From Akebia trifoliata (lineage: Eukaryota > Streptophyta > Magnoliopsida > Ranunculales > Lardizabalaceae): a stretch of 64,000 nucleotides of DNA. Below are positions 44,787-55,943 of the stretch, piece by piece (positions within the stretch are counted from its first letter, which is position 1; each line of letters opens with the position of its first letter). The stretch lies in assembly GCA_017979445.1 (NCBI GenBank), contig CM030717.1:23919288-23983287 (forward strand). Reading direction: 5' to 3'. The position numbers were made by a program, and so were the translations under genes. The notes below the pieces were generated by a model. That model saw only the letters and a program-made list of their open reading frames with translations, did no database searches and had not been told where the DNA came from.

Positions 44787-47120
44787 CCTAGATACGTGGT
44801 TTTCGTCATTACGACAGCCACATCTACGATGGTTTGGAGTCGCCACTATTCAAGTTGTAAGTAGGTGTGAATGATCACCCGATATACATTTTTTTATAAA
44901 AAAATGACATTTTGGCCTTAGTGACTCGAGATGGATAAGGAGCTAATCTAATCGAACCTAGGGATTTGGATAAGCGGCTCGGTTAGAGAAAAAGGAAGGG
45001 GTTAGGCACCCCTTTCTCCCCGCCAAGTGGCAGTAACCTCAACATAATTTGATCATTTTGACTTTAAGGAACATTGGAAAATAAATGTGCCACGTGGAAG
45101 TGTTTGTACCCTCGATAGGGGTTCACTTTCGACTTGATCATAGGGTCATTTCATTGATGAAAATGACCCCCATGAACCTTTAGCCTTAGGGTCCTCTCAA
45201 AAATAAAATGAACGAGAAGAAGGAGGGGATCTTAGAAAAGGGAGGAGGAGAGGATAGAGAGAGAGAGGGGAGGGTACTTTGAACTCACCTTGAAGCTTCG
45301 AGTTCACCCTTCTTTCTTCATTCCTTCTTCTTCTTCTATGCTTCTTAGTTCCTTAGTGAGGTATGAGAGTGAAGTTACTTTTTTATTATTTATGGTGGCA
45401 TGAGAGAGTAGTAGAATAGAAGAGAGAGAGTAGATTTTTTTTTTAAGGGAGACTTGGTGAAACTTGGTAACACTTGATAATAATTGATTACCCTTTTTGG
45501 AAGAAGGGGAGGGGTATTTATAAGAGTTGGGAGGAGGTTTGGAGTATGATGGGGTTAAATTTTGAAAGGGATGATAATAGCATGGGTTTTAGAGGTGGAA
45601 AGTTTGATATTTAGAATACAAGTGAGGGTATTTGTGTAAATGATGAAAGTGGGTTGTGTTTTAACCCAAATTGTTTGGATTTTACCCAAATCCATTTGGG
45701 TAGAGTGTTTGGTGGGGTGAGATGAATGATGGTTGATGGAGAATGGGGATGTAAAGTGTTAGGTGTTTGATTAAGTGTTGGGTTGATGGAAAAGGTAAGG
45801 TGTTTAGATTTAGGAGGATGGGTTGTGTAAGAGGTGGGTATATTGGTTTTTTGGGAGGAGAAAGGGGATGATGCCATGTGGCAATCATGATGAAAGGATG
45901 AGGTAATGAGATTGGTTGATTGGTTGATGGGAGTTGTTTGATTAGAGAGAGAAGTATGGGTTAGTTAGTTGAAGATAAGAGAAGTATGGGTTGAGGTGAT
46001 TTTATTGGAGTGTTTTAAGAAATATGGTGGGTAGAGATATGGGTGGTGATGTGGGTGGTTGACGATGTTAGATAATGGTGATGAATTAGGGTATGGGTTG
46101 AGGTGTGAGTGGTTGATGATGTTAGAGGATGGGGATAGGTTAGGTTAGGGTAGGGTATGGGTTGAGGTGATTTTGGAGGGAAGTGATGTGTTAGATGAGT
46201 TATTTAGAGAATGGTGATGGGGATGGGTAATGAGATGAGGGAGGTGAAGGGTGGTGATAACATGTGTCATCTTTGATGTAGGGAGGGTGATTGGTTGATG
46301 TGGGTGATGGATAATGGGTTAAGGTTATGGGTTGGATAATGAGTTGTATATGGGTAGGATTTTGTGGGCTTTGAGGTGTATTGGCCTTGGGTTTAGGAGG
46401 ATTGTGGGTTGTTTTGGATTGGGTAAGGCTTATCTTGGATTGGATTTTGAGAAAGGAGGTTGTTTTTAGGGCTTAGAAGGTATAAGATTAATTTTGGGTT
46501 AAGGGTAAGGTAGGAAATGAATTTAGAAGAGTTGAGGCCTTGTGGGCCTTAGGTGGGTTTAGGGTATTTGCAAATTTCGAGGCAGAGTGGTGGGTGATAG
46601 ATGAAGGGTAGGTCTCCCAAGTCTCACCTTTTTAATTTTTTAATTTTTTGTATTTTCCTTGAAGTTATTGATTTGATCTAAAATGTCACGTGTTTGGCAA
46701 TTTTGGCCTTTTGGGCCCGTTGGAGAATTTATCGATTTTTGTAGATATAAGTGTGGAGCGGCGAAGGTTGGGATGACGTGGGATGAGTCCGGTCCCTTTG
46801 ATGGATCCTGTAGACCATTGAATGGTCTTAGGGGCGTCGATTTAATCGAAATTGCCACTTTTTAATGTTTTGGGCCTTAGAGGCCTGTTGGCCTATTTTG
46901 TCGAAAATCGGTGTTTTGAGTGGAGCGGGGTAGAAGGGAGATAGCCGAATCCTTTTGGTGGACCTACTAACCCATTGAGTGGTGTTAGAGGCTTGGATTT
47001 TGACAAAAAATATCAGATTTTAATGCTTCGGGCCTTTGAGGCCCGTTGGCCAAATTTATCGGAAAAACATTATTTTTGGGCCCTTTCGAGTGAGGGCCCG
47101 TTCAAATTGGGGTGTCTACA
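44787..47120 (-). mobile_element. LTR D1 (Tat/Ogre type, relative of the LTR of C)
   Basis: The left edge is near TAGATACGTGG (44789); the expected TG is CC here. The right edge is TTGGGGTGTCTACA at 47120. It shares with the LTR of C the leading words ATCTACGATGGTTTGGAGTC, GTTAGGCACCCCTTTCTCCC and the closing GAGGGCCCGTTCAAATT. A minus-strand TATA (TATAAATAC) lies near 45514-45523. No matching target duplication was found, so it may be one end of a larger damaged element. Confidence 0.75.
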
Positions 47121-48959
47121 GGGATGTTTTGAACCCACCTTGAGTCTTCAAGTTCACTCTTGTTTTTTCACTTCTTCTTCTTCGTTTAATCTTCTTAGAT
47201 CCTTAGTGAAGTATGAGAGAGAAGTTGTCCCTTTTTAGAAAGTGGTATGAGAAAGTAGTAGAGAAGAGATGAGTAGAGAAAATATTTTTTTCCTTTTTTT
47301 CTTATGAGACTTGGTAACCATTTTTGGGATGAGATAGGAGGTATTTATAGATGTTTGGAGAAGGTTTGGGGGTATAATGGGGTGAAGAGTTGAGAGAATA
47401 GGGAATGGCATGGACATTTGAAGTGAAAGATGTGAAATTTAAAGTGGAATGGAGGGTAAATGTGTAATGAGTGAAAATGGGTGAGGTTTAGATCCAAATG
47501 GGTTGGATCTTACCCAAATCCATTTAGGTAGAGTGTTTGGTGGGATGAGATGAGTAATGGTTGATGGGAGGAGTTGGGTGTAAGAGAGTTGTTTAGAGAA
47601 GAAGTGTTAGGTTGGTTGATGAGGTGAGGTGTGCAGATTTAGGAGAATGGGTTGTGTAAGAGGTTGTTAAATTGATTTTTGGGAGGAGAAAGGGGATGAT
47701 GCCATGTGGCATATGTGATGAGAGGATGAGGGGATGAAATTGGTTGATTGCTTGATGGTGGTTGTTTGATTAGAGAGGGTGTGGGTTAGTTGGTTGATGA
47801 TGAGGGAAGTATGGGTTGAAGTGATTTTGTTGGCGTGTTTTTAATGGAACGTGATGGATTAATATGTAAGGGATATGGGTCGTGATGTGGGGGGTTGCTG
47901 CTGTGTAGAGCCTGGTGCTGGGTTTTAGGGTATGGGGTTGCGTGTCGGTGTTTGCTGCTGTTCGAGCCTGGGGCTAGGGTCGGTTCGGGTCCGGTATGGA
48001 TGGCGGTGATTTTTGGTGCGAAGTGCTCTGGGTTCCCTGAGTTGTTTAGCGAATGGTGCTGGGCGTGGGTGATTGATGCGGCGGGAGGTGCCGGGTGGTG
48101 CATGACCGCTGTCCATCTTTTGCTATTTAGAGGTTGATTAGTTGATGTGGGTCCTCGGTAATGGTTCCGGGGTTTCTGGGTTCGGCGGTAATGCTTGGCT
48201 ATTGGTCCTCGTTCGTGGGCTTTTAAGTGTTGGGCTTGGGTTTCGGCGGGTTGTGGGTTATATACGGTTGTTTTTGTGGTTGGCTTTTTTCCGGGCGGGT
48301 CAGTGTTAGGGTTCGGGGATCTAGGCCTCATTTTGGGTTAAGGTAAGGCCGAAATGAATTTAGGAGCCCGCGTTGAGGGCTTGTGGGCCTCGGTGGGTTT
48401 CGGGTATTCGCGAATTTTGCGGCGGAACGGTGGCGGATCGATGCGGGGTAGGTCTCCCCCGTCTCACCTTTTTAATTTTTTTTTTTTTATTTTCTGTGTT
48501 TTTGAAATTATTGCTTTGATCAAAACATGTCCCGTGTTGACAAATCGAACATTTTAGGCCCGTTGAAGGATTTTATCAATTCTTGATGTAAGCGAGGAGC
48601 GGTGATGTTGAACACGTGTAGGACGGGTCCCAACCCTTCTCGTGGGTCCTTTAGACCATGGGATGGTCTTGGGGGCCTCGATTTACTCAAGATTGCCATT
48701 TTTTAACATTTTGGGCCTTAGAGGCCCATTGGCCTATTTCGTTGGAAAATCGATATTTCGAGTGGAGCGGAGTATGTCGAGCTTGCCAAATCTTTTTGGT
48801 GTACCTACTAACCAATTGAGAGGTGTTAGAGGCTTTGATTTTGGCAAAAATGCCGTATTTTAATGATTCGGGCCATTGAGGCCCATTGGCCAAATTATTG
48901 GAAAGTAACTGTTTTTGGGCCCTTTCGAGTGAGGGCCCGTTCAAATTGGGGTGTCTACA
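47121..48959 (-). mobile_element. LTR D2, truncated
   Basis: Starts abruptly at GGGATGTTTTGAACCCACCTT, which corresponds to about 45265 within D1. It runs to a normal end GGGGTGTCTACA at 48959, so about 475 bp of the left side is missing. A minus-strand TATA (CTATAAATAC) lies at 47342-47350. It abuts the RT of element E at 48960. The stretch 47880-48440 is clearly richer in G+C than the equivalent part of D1. Confidence 0.75.
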
Positions 48960-49860
48960 TGCGCATTCTAAAATAGCTAAGTATAGTCCTAGTTCCTCTC
49001 TTACTTCTAGTTTGGAGAGTATAGGTGGTATGCCCATATATTTCTCCATCTTTATAAAGGCTTACTCACACTCTTCTATCCATTAGAATTTGGTATTCTT
49101 TCGTAACAGTTGGTACAATGGCCTGTACTTATCTGAAGATTTGAAAATGTGTAGTTTTAGGGCTGCCACTCTTCATGCTAACTTTTGAAATTGTTTCTGC
49201 ATTTTCTGGGAGGGCATCTCTAGTAGTGCTCTGATATGTCTGGGTTGACTTCTATACTTCTCTCTTTGTGACTAGGTAGCCCAAGAACTTCCCCGAAGTT
49301 AATTTCGAAAGTACATCTGGATTGAGCTTTATCCCAACTTTTCTCACCCAATAAAAGACATCTTTTAGATCAGCAACATGATCTTTCTTTTTCTTATTCT
49401 TCACTAACAGATCATCAATGTAGACTTCTGTAGTCTTGCCTAACAGATCCCTGAAGAGTTTTATTACCAGCTGTTGATAAGTCGCCCCTGCATTTTTCAA
49501 CTTGAAGGGCATAACTTTGTAGTAGTAGAACCCCTGCTTAGTGATGAAGGTTGTCTTCTTTTGATCTGTCAAGTCAAGATGTATCTGATTGTAGCTAGAA
49601 TAGCCATCCATGAAATACAACATTTCATGACTTGAAGTCGTATCTACCAACTAGTCAATCCTCAGCATAGGAAAACTATCTTTAGGACAGGCCTTATTTA
49701 GGTTTGTAAAGTCAAATCAAACTCTATCCTTCCCATTCTTCTTTGGCATTACCACAATATTCGTTATCCAATCAGGAAACTGCACTTCCCTGATGAACCA
49801 TGCTTTGATCAGCTGCCCACCATGTCATTTACTGTTTTTCTAAATTGTGGTGTTAATCTC
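48960..49860 (-). pseudogene. pol: RT and start of RNase H (element E, second gypsy)
   Basis: Minus-strand words: PDWITNIVVMPKKNGKDRV near 49760, LYFMDGYSSYNQIHLDLTD near 49620, YYYKVMPFKLKNAGATYQQL, the catalytic EVYIDDLLVKNKKKKDHVAD near 49430, LTSGKFLGYLVTKREV near 49260, then a connection leading to LEVREELGLYLAILECA at 48960. There it is cut by LTR D2 and an artefact frame runs on into the LTR. CVDYRDLN is altered to FDFTNLN, and stops are frequent. The sequence differs from B and C, so this is another gypsy family, closer to RIRE2/Retand-like elements. Confidence 0.85.
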
Positions 49861-50600
49861 CTTGGCTTCTATTTTATTGACTTGAAAGCTGATTCCACAT
49901 TCAAATGATGGCAGATCACTTTTGGGCTGATCTCTGACATCTCTTCTATGGACCAGGAAAAAATGTCCCAGTTCCTTCTTAAGTAGTCTGTTAGCTTTTT
50001 CAGCTTTTCTGATGTTAGCTCTGCTCCTACTCCAATCTACCTACTTCCCCTACATCCACTATATGGATGTTCTCTAAGCATGGGAATTCTCTAAGTTTGT
50101 TTTTCCCCACTATAACTATTATTGTTGAACTTTGACATACTTGGGCTACTACCTGATCCCCTTATATGTCCCACATCTTTTGCGGCATTGGGAACCTTAG
50201 GACCTAGTAGTATGTAAAATGAACAATCTTCATCTCATGTTTCCACCATTTGCCCAAGATGGCATTGTATGGTGAGCTCGCCTCAACAACCATAAACCTA
50301 GTCATCAAGGTCGTCGGTCCTGCCTGCATGGACAAGATTATATTATCCTATGGTTAGTTTGTTCTCCCGTCAAACTCAATCATAGGTGCTCCTGCTAGGT
50401 TGAGCACATTTCTACTAAGGCCCATCTTTAGAAAAGTTGTAGCATATAGAATATCGACAAAACTCTCACTATCGATCAATACCCTCTTGAGAGTAAAGGT
50501 GTCCACCTGGAGGGTTACTACAAGTGCATCGTAATGGGCCCTCACTACCCCTTCCAGGTCCTTATCCGTGAAAGACATGGTCTACTCTCCATAGGACTCT
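49861..50600 (-). pseudogene. pro: Protease region (element E)
   Basis: The minus strand shows the aspartic protease-like KRVLIDSESFVDILYATTFL near 50490-50430, where the usual is LIDGGSS.DIL. Upstream it reads FTDKDLEGVVRAHYDALVVT from 50578. The third active-site position is Glu instead of Gly, so it is probably dead. The part from 49861 to 50353 is linker with stops. Confidence 0.75.
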
Positions 50601-52086
50601 ATCTACCTTGTAGGCCCGCTTTTTTCTTTGTAGGTGTGAGCCAAGTACTCTGTTCGTCGTCTCTTCATCTTTTCGTCAGCCCTACTCTGGTCTAACCTTC
50701 TACTTTCTTACCCTTCAACAGGTGGTTAATCAGGCTTCTAGTTCTTATCTCAAGGTGGATTCTCCCTCTATCTTCTGGGCAGATCTCTCAATATGCCCTA
50801 CTTTGCTAACCTCTGCAGAAACCTTTTCAAGGCTTGGCATCTATTGGTGGTATGTGCTCGCACCTTGTGATACTCGCAGTATCGCTTATCTCGATTTATC
50901 TGATCTCGAGGAAGTGGTACTGACCATTTAAAATAAGACTCATTCGTGATGAGCGGCAAAATCTCACTAGGGAGCATAGCAAAATATGTCCTCTCTCTTA
51001 TGCGCTCTCTATTCTGCTCGAGAAGTCTCTGTTTGTTCTACTACTATAGTTGATGCTGCTTGTTGGGCTTTACCGCAGTGTGTATTACTTTGCTCTTCCC
51101 GACCGAATTCTAGGGATCATCTTCCAAGCGAATATAATTCTCTGTTCTTTCAAATAATTCGCTTAATACCTTTAGTCTCTTCTTCACAAGAGACCTATAT
51201 AATCTCAAGCTAGATGGCAAGGAGTTCCTGAACGCCACTATGGCCTTTCTCTCATCACAGCTCTCTAGGGACATTGTTTCTTACCTAAACCTTCTTGTAA
51301 ACTCTCTGAGACTCTCCCTAAATTGCATTCTTATGTTGAGCAGAACATCTACATCTCCACCACTCTTTCTGTTGCCAATATAACATGTTACAAATGCAGT
51401 ACAAAACTCCTTGAAAGAAGTTATGGATCCACATGGAAACTTATGGAACAATACTAACACACTCCCCTACAAACTTGAAAGGAATAATTTGCACGTCAGT
51501 CCTTCGTTTCCTTCCCACAAGACAAACATCTGTCGAAAGTGGAAAAGATGTTCCACCAGGTCTTTCGTCCTTGAATAAGAAGTGGAGCATGGCAGCATAA
51601 ACTTCTTCAGAATTTCTTCTGTCAAGATCTTCGCTGTAAAGGAAAACTTTTGAATCCCCCTGATAGCTTTGCACTGCCATTGTACCTGTATCAATACTTT
51701 TCATCGTCTTTTTTTCTTTCCTGATTATTTCTCCGATCTCCTCTCGAGTCAAACCCATTACGAGCTCTGCTCAGGTAGTTGTAGTAACAACTTCTATCTC
51801 TCATTCCCCCATTGGGATTAACGATGGTACACTTCCTTTTGTATTCGAAGCACGATCATCTTTAACAGAAGGCTGAGGATCTCTCGATGAGATATCTTGT
51901 CTCACTGGCTGCTAGTTATGAGACGCTGACTCAAATTTCAATTCTATTGAACTAGATCATCCATCTTTTTTACATCTCTTCTTGCTGCTTACTCATGACT
52001 TCTAACATTGCCAAAAGTTGAGCATCTGTAGCTGGTGCCACGTGTAGGGGTGCATTGACTTCGATGGTTCTTATGGATCTCACCAT
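50601..52086 (-). pseudogene. gag: gag (element E)
   Basis: Probable start at 52086 (MVRSIRTIEVNAPLHVAPAT), about 32 bp after the PBS. The core near 51470-51100 reads HKFPCGSITSFKEFCTAFVT, RKSGGDVDVLLNIRMQFRES, then LREFTRRF and EERKAIVAFRNSLPSSLRLY-like words, typical of Retrotrans_gag. A zinc-knuckle-like YCEYHKVRAHTTNRC lies near 50890-50840. Stops and frame changes occur throughout. Confidence 0.8.
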
Positions 52087-52117
52087 TATTTCAACTGAAA
52101 TCAATTCGTTATTGGTA

Positions 52118-52134
52118 TCCCACGAACAGCGCCA
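52118..52134 (-). promoter_or_regulatory. Primer binding site of element E
   Basis: The minus strand reads TGGCGCTGTTCGTGGGA, six bases inside the inferred LTR end. It resembles the TGGCGCCGTCTGTGGGA primer site seen next to many plant gypsy LTRs, and differs from the tRNA-Arg site of A and C. Confidence 0.6.
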
Positions 52135-52140
52135 GTTCTA

Positions 52141-52666
52141 TGCAATCAGAATCTAGTGAACAATGCTGATAGATTTTGCCTTACGAATTGGAAGTCACTC
52201 TTATCACCTCCCTCCTCGTGCTAGCGTAGTACCTGCCAAAATCACTAGGACGCTCAAGTTAGAAAAGTAGAGGAATAGTCTAAAGAACTGGTTAAACCTC
52301 CAATCCGTTAAAATGATCATTTTTTTTGTGCTCACTATGTTATTTATAGATCCTTGCTACGAATAAGGATTTTCCCTTTCACGGGCGGTGATCTTGGGGA
52401 ATCTCCTGATTCTGTGGATCCATAAACGGAAAGAGGATCTTCTGGATTGGTCGTACTATACTGCAGAGATCTTTTGAGATATCTAGGATCAACATAGGCA
52501 TATCAAGATTACGATTATTATATGACCAAGTCTGCCCTACTTGGCAGACCAGGTCTCATTCAGTGTTGTGCTGCCATTCCAACCAGACTAGAGAAATCTC
52601 TGCATTGATCTGCGCATAGTACCACTTAACCAGCTTGGACACGTGTACGGATCAGATAATTGCACA
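52141..52666 (-). mobile_element. 5' LTR of element E
   Basis: Inferred 526-bp LTR from TGCAATCAGAATC to AATTGCACA on the plus strand. A minus-strand TATA box (CTATAAATAAC) lies at 52341-52350. It is placed by the neighbouring PBS and gag start. The second LTR is not in the window, because the element is cut at 48960, so the outer edge is less certain. Confidence 0.55.
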
Positions 52667-55143
52667 ATTATTTCCTTGTAGAGAAGGTCTTATAGAAGTT
52701 AAAAAGAAAATGAGTTGTAGTTCAATTTACAAACTAAACAAACTAAGATGATGAGCAAGCCATACACCAAAGTGTATGCTTGCTAGATTTTTTTATGAGC
52801 TTGGAACTTTGATGGCAATCCACTTGGATTTCATCATTTGGAATTCTCAAGCTTCAAAAACCCATAAGCAATGTTCATGAATTGAACAAGACCAAAAAGA
52901 GGTCAAGACCTTATGTATGAGATGTTATCCTCTTGAGGATAATCTTCTTGTTGGCTTTAAAGGTTAGATATAGGTTCATAGGAACCTACACCCTTGTTTG
53001 TAAACCATTTATAAATGAGTATGCATGAGAGTGCATGCATGTCATGGACTTAGCAAGAAAAGATTACCGCCAAAGAGGGTATATACTCTAGCTTTATTGC
53101 CATCAAGAAAGCAAAATGAGAGATAATTGTTGTAGGAAATAAAGTGCAAGAAAATGTAAATAAACGTAATTACGTAATCTAGAAATTTAAATTGTAAGGA
53201 AGTAAATAAACAAGTAAGAACTATTCTTAGAAGGAGATTATCTCATTAGGAGGGATTACTCTCTACTCCCAAGCATTGAGAATAGGAATTGTAAATCTAT
53301 ATTATTAAATAACAAAGGAAAGTTGTAGTAAAATAACACTAAATGTAAAGAATGGGGAGGAGAGAATATGGATATTAGAAGGGGTTTTCTTGGTCCTACT
53401 TTGGTCTTCTTCTTCTTCTTCTTCTTTTTCTCTATCTTAGGTTCTTCTTTCTATGGGGTTTGAGAGAAGTTTTGGAGGATTAGAAAGCTTGAGAGTTTTG
53501 GAGGGAAAACATGACAGAATTTTATATCACACTTGAACTCTACTTATTTTACCTTAGATGAGTCTTTTATTTATAAGATTTTGGGAGACCCATAGGGATA
53601 GTTTGATCCTAAAACCTAGTGTTTCCAATATTCTCATTAAAACCTCAATGAAAGATACTAAATACCCTCCATCAAAATGTCTTTAATAATCTTTTACACC
53701 TCTATGAGTCTAGCTAATCATAATCATCAATGGATATAAGTGTAATTGCACTCAAAGTTCTAGATAACTTAAATTGAGGGATAAAAATGTCCTAATCCCT
53801 TGCCTTGCAGTCAATTTCTAGAGATCTAGCGAGATGGCATGTAAATTTGCGATTGAGTTTTGATCATTCTAGACTTTCTACTTAGCTAGGCTTCTAACAA
53901 TCTAAGGTTAAAAGAGTCTTCGCATACAAATTCTAGAACATTCTCTTGAGTGGACAAAATGAACATAGGTCCTAGAAATGAGTCATTTTAGATTGAATGC
54001 CAAGAAATTGATTTGATTTTTAAAGAATGTTAAAAGGGTATAAGATTGAACCGCCTCTAATGAGTCTCAACAAAATAGGGTTAGAGGAAGTAATTCACCT
54101 AAAATGGGGACCAAAAGGACCTTGGTTCAAGATTGGACATTCCATAAATATTAAAAAGATAAGGATGTGTCTCAAATATTTAGGAGAAAAAAAGTCGGGC
54201 TTTATTAAGGAAAGAGTAATATAGTCGTTACGATCCCATTATTTACTTGGAAATATCTCTTCAGAGTATGATTTTAAAAATTATCTAATTAAAAAGAGGA
54301 CAGATCCGCTGTAGTAGTTTTTTCCTTCATTGGTTTTCTTATACCATTGAATGGATCACTTTTAAACTCAATAACACAAACATCCTCAAATTTATCGATC
54401 GTAGATCAGATTTCAAAAAAAAGAAAAACAAAAAGATTGACAAAAGAACTATTTTAAAAACTGTTATCAATGGTTTTGAAAATTAATGGTCCTTAAACTT
54501 AAAGAGTGTAAATTTAGTCTTTTGCTGATTTCGTGATATCTTTGCCATTCAAAAGTACTACACGGAATTATAGAAAAAAGAACAAAAAAGAAAAACCTAC
54601 ATAGGATCAGCTCCCGATTTAAAAAGTCCTAAGTCATCTTGGTATCATTCGTGTATAAATCACGTCTTACTCTAAAAAAAAAAATTCGTCACCATTGTTA
54701 GTGATATAGAGTTGAATCATTATCCATCAAAGTGTACTTAACATCGTTTGTAAACCAAATAAGGCGAGAACCAAAGATTTAAAATCATTCTCTAGTACTC
54801 CCAAGTCCCAACAAAGTCAAGTCAATATAATCTTCTTCTTGTATTACACGCCAAATATGCATGAAGTTTTGGATGATCGCTAATGGAAACATGGGACGGC
54901 TATAGGGAAGTTAGTTATGTTAGAATATGTTTTATATAATACAGCCAGCAAGTGAGACAAATTAATGGCCAACGGTACAGCAAAATCAAATATTGAATTA
55001 GTCCGGCCGAACCGAGGGACACCTCACAACTTTCATCAGAGTCAAACAAAACATCATTCTCATCCGAAACACAATCACAACTAATCTGCATAACTACGAA
55101 AGAGAAAATTACCATTATACCATCTTGAATTTGTGCAGGAGCA
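52667..55143. other. AT-rich sequence, no recognised gene
   Basis: 52667-53850 contains a minus-strand TATA-like TCTTATAAATAAAAG near 53563-53577, A-rich runs and a TCTTCTTCTT run near 53408. It could be a decayed LTR, but I could not find ends or a duplication. From 53850 to 55143 I see nothing codable, and the short open frames there resemble no known protein. Confidence 0.35.
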
Positions 55144-55752
55144 GGACAACTCCTCTATGTTTTGGTGAAATATTTTAGATACCCTTATGTTTCAAAACTG
55201 ATAACATGTCACCTTCACCTTTCTCTTCTCTCATGGACTATGGATAAAATTACTTAAATATCCTCATTTCAACCTCGAGCCTAAATTCCTTGGTTTTTTT
55301 CTTTTTAATTTTTTTTTTTTTTTCACAAAAACAGCCAACTTCAAATACCATTGGCTTCAACCTCCAACCTAAAAGCCTTGATTTTTTTTTTTTTTTTTTT
55401 TTACAAAACCAGCTAACTTAAAGCTCTTCAACCTTTATGGTAAATTATTTTTAATCTATTCAATCTCATATTTGATCCATCATTAGAACTTAACCCCTTC
55501 TAAGGAATCCTTGATTTAATTTGTTTATCATAATTCTCATCATCTTCTACTTCTCCAAATATCATCCTATCTCATTCTTGAGATTTGAAGGATGAGTAGA
55601 TAGAATCTTTAAGCTTGAGGATGAAGGTAAGAATTCACGTTTATGTCATTTTTCCATAGTCTATTGAGTAAACCGAAATCAAGGAGGGTATGCTATCAGT
55701 TTAAAAACACGGGGTATCTCAAATATTCACCAAAACATAGAGGGCTATGTCT
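55144..55752. mobile_element. MITE-like element upstream of the zinc finger gene
   Basis: About 609 bp with long imperfect terminal inverted repeats of about 60 bp. The left end reads CTCTATGTTTTGGTGAAATA...GATACCC...AACTGATAACAT (55153-55205). The right end reads, in reverse, CTCTATGTTTTGGTGAATAT...GATACCC...AACTGATAGCAT (55742-55689). No transposase is present. It ends about 27 bp before a TATA box. The target duplication is not clear. Confidence 0.7.
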
Positions 55753-55778
55753 AAAATTCAAAATCACTCTTTTTTTTT

Positions 55779-55788
55779 TATATATAAG
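55779..55788 (+). promoter_or_regulatory. Probable TATA box of the zinc finger gene
   Basis: TATATATAAG, followed by pyrimidine-rich leader sequence and, about 155 bp downstream, the ATG at 55944. The only candidate promoter element seen. Confidence 0.45.
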
Positions 55789-55943
55789 CTCACTTTCCCA
55801 GCATCTTCCTTCCAAAACTTTAGCAACCTTACTTTAAACCGGCCGAGCATTTTTCACCTTTTATTATGCTCACTCCTCATCTTAGTTTTTATTTGGAAGC
55901 TTAGGGCCCTAACAGAAGCAGAATTCCATTTTTCATTAGAACA

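Noticed and set aside
47786..48331. 181-codon minus-strand Pro/His-rich frame
   Set aside because: It lies wholly in LTR D2. Openness follows from its G+C-rich composition, and the equivalent part of D1 is not open.
48687..49049. 120-codon minus-strand frame
   Set aside because: It is a chance fusion of the RT end of element E (49049-48960) with LTR D2, so not a gene of its own.
52667..53850. Possible further LTR
   Set aside because: A TATA-like sequence on the minus strand and A-rich tracts are suggestive, but no TG...CA ends with a target duplication could be fixed. Described only as an AT-rich region.
54230..54800. Possible organelle DNA insert
   Set aside because: Translations gave no convincing match to plastid or mitochondrial proteins that I could recognise. 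Left as unassigned.
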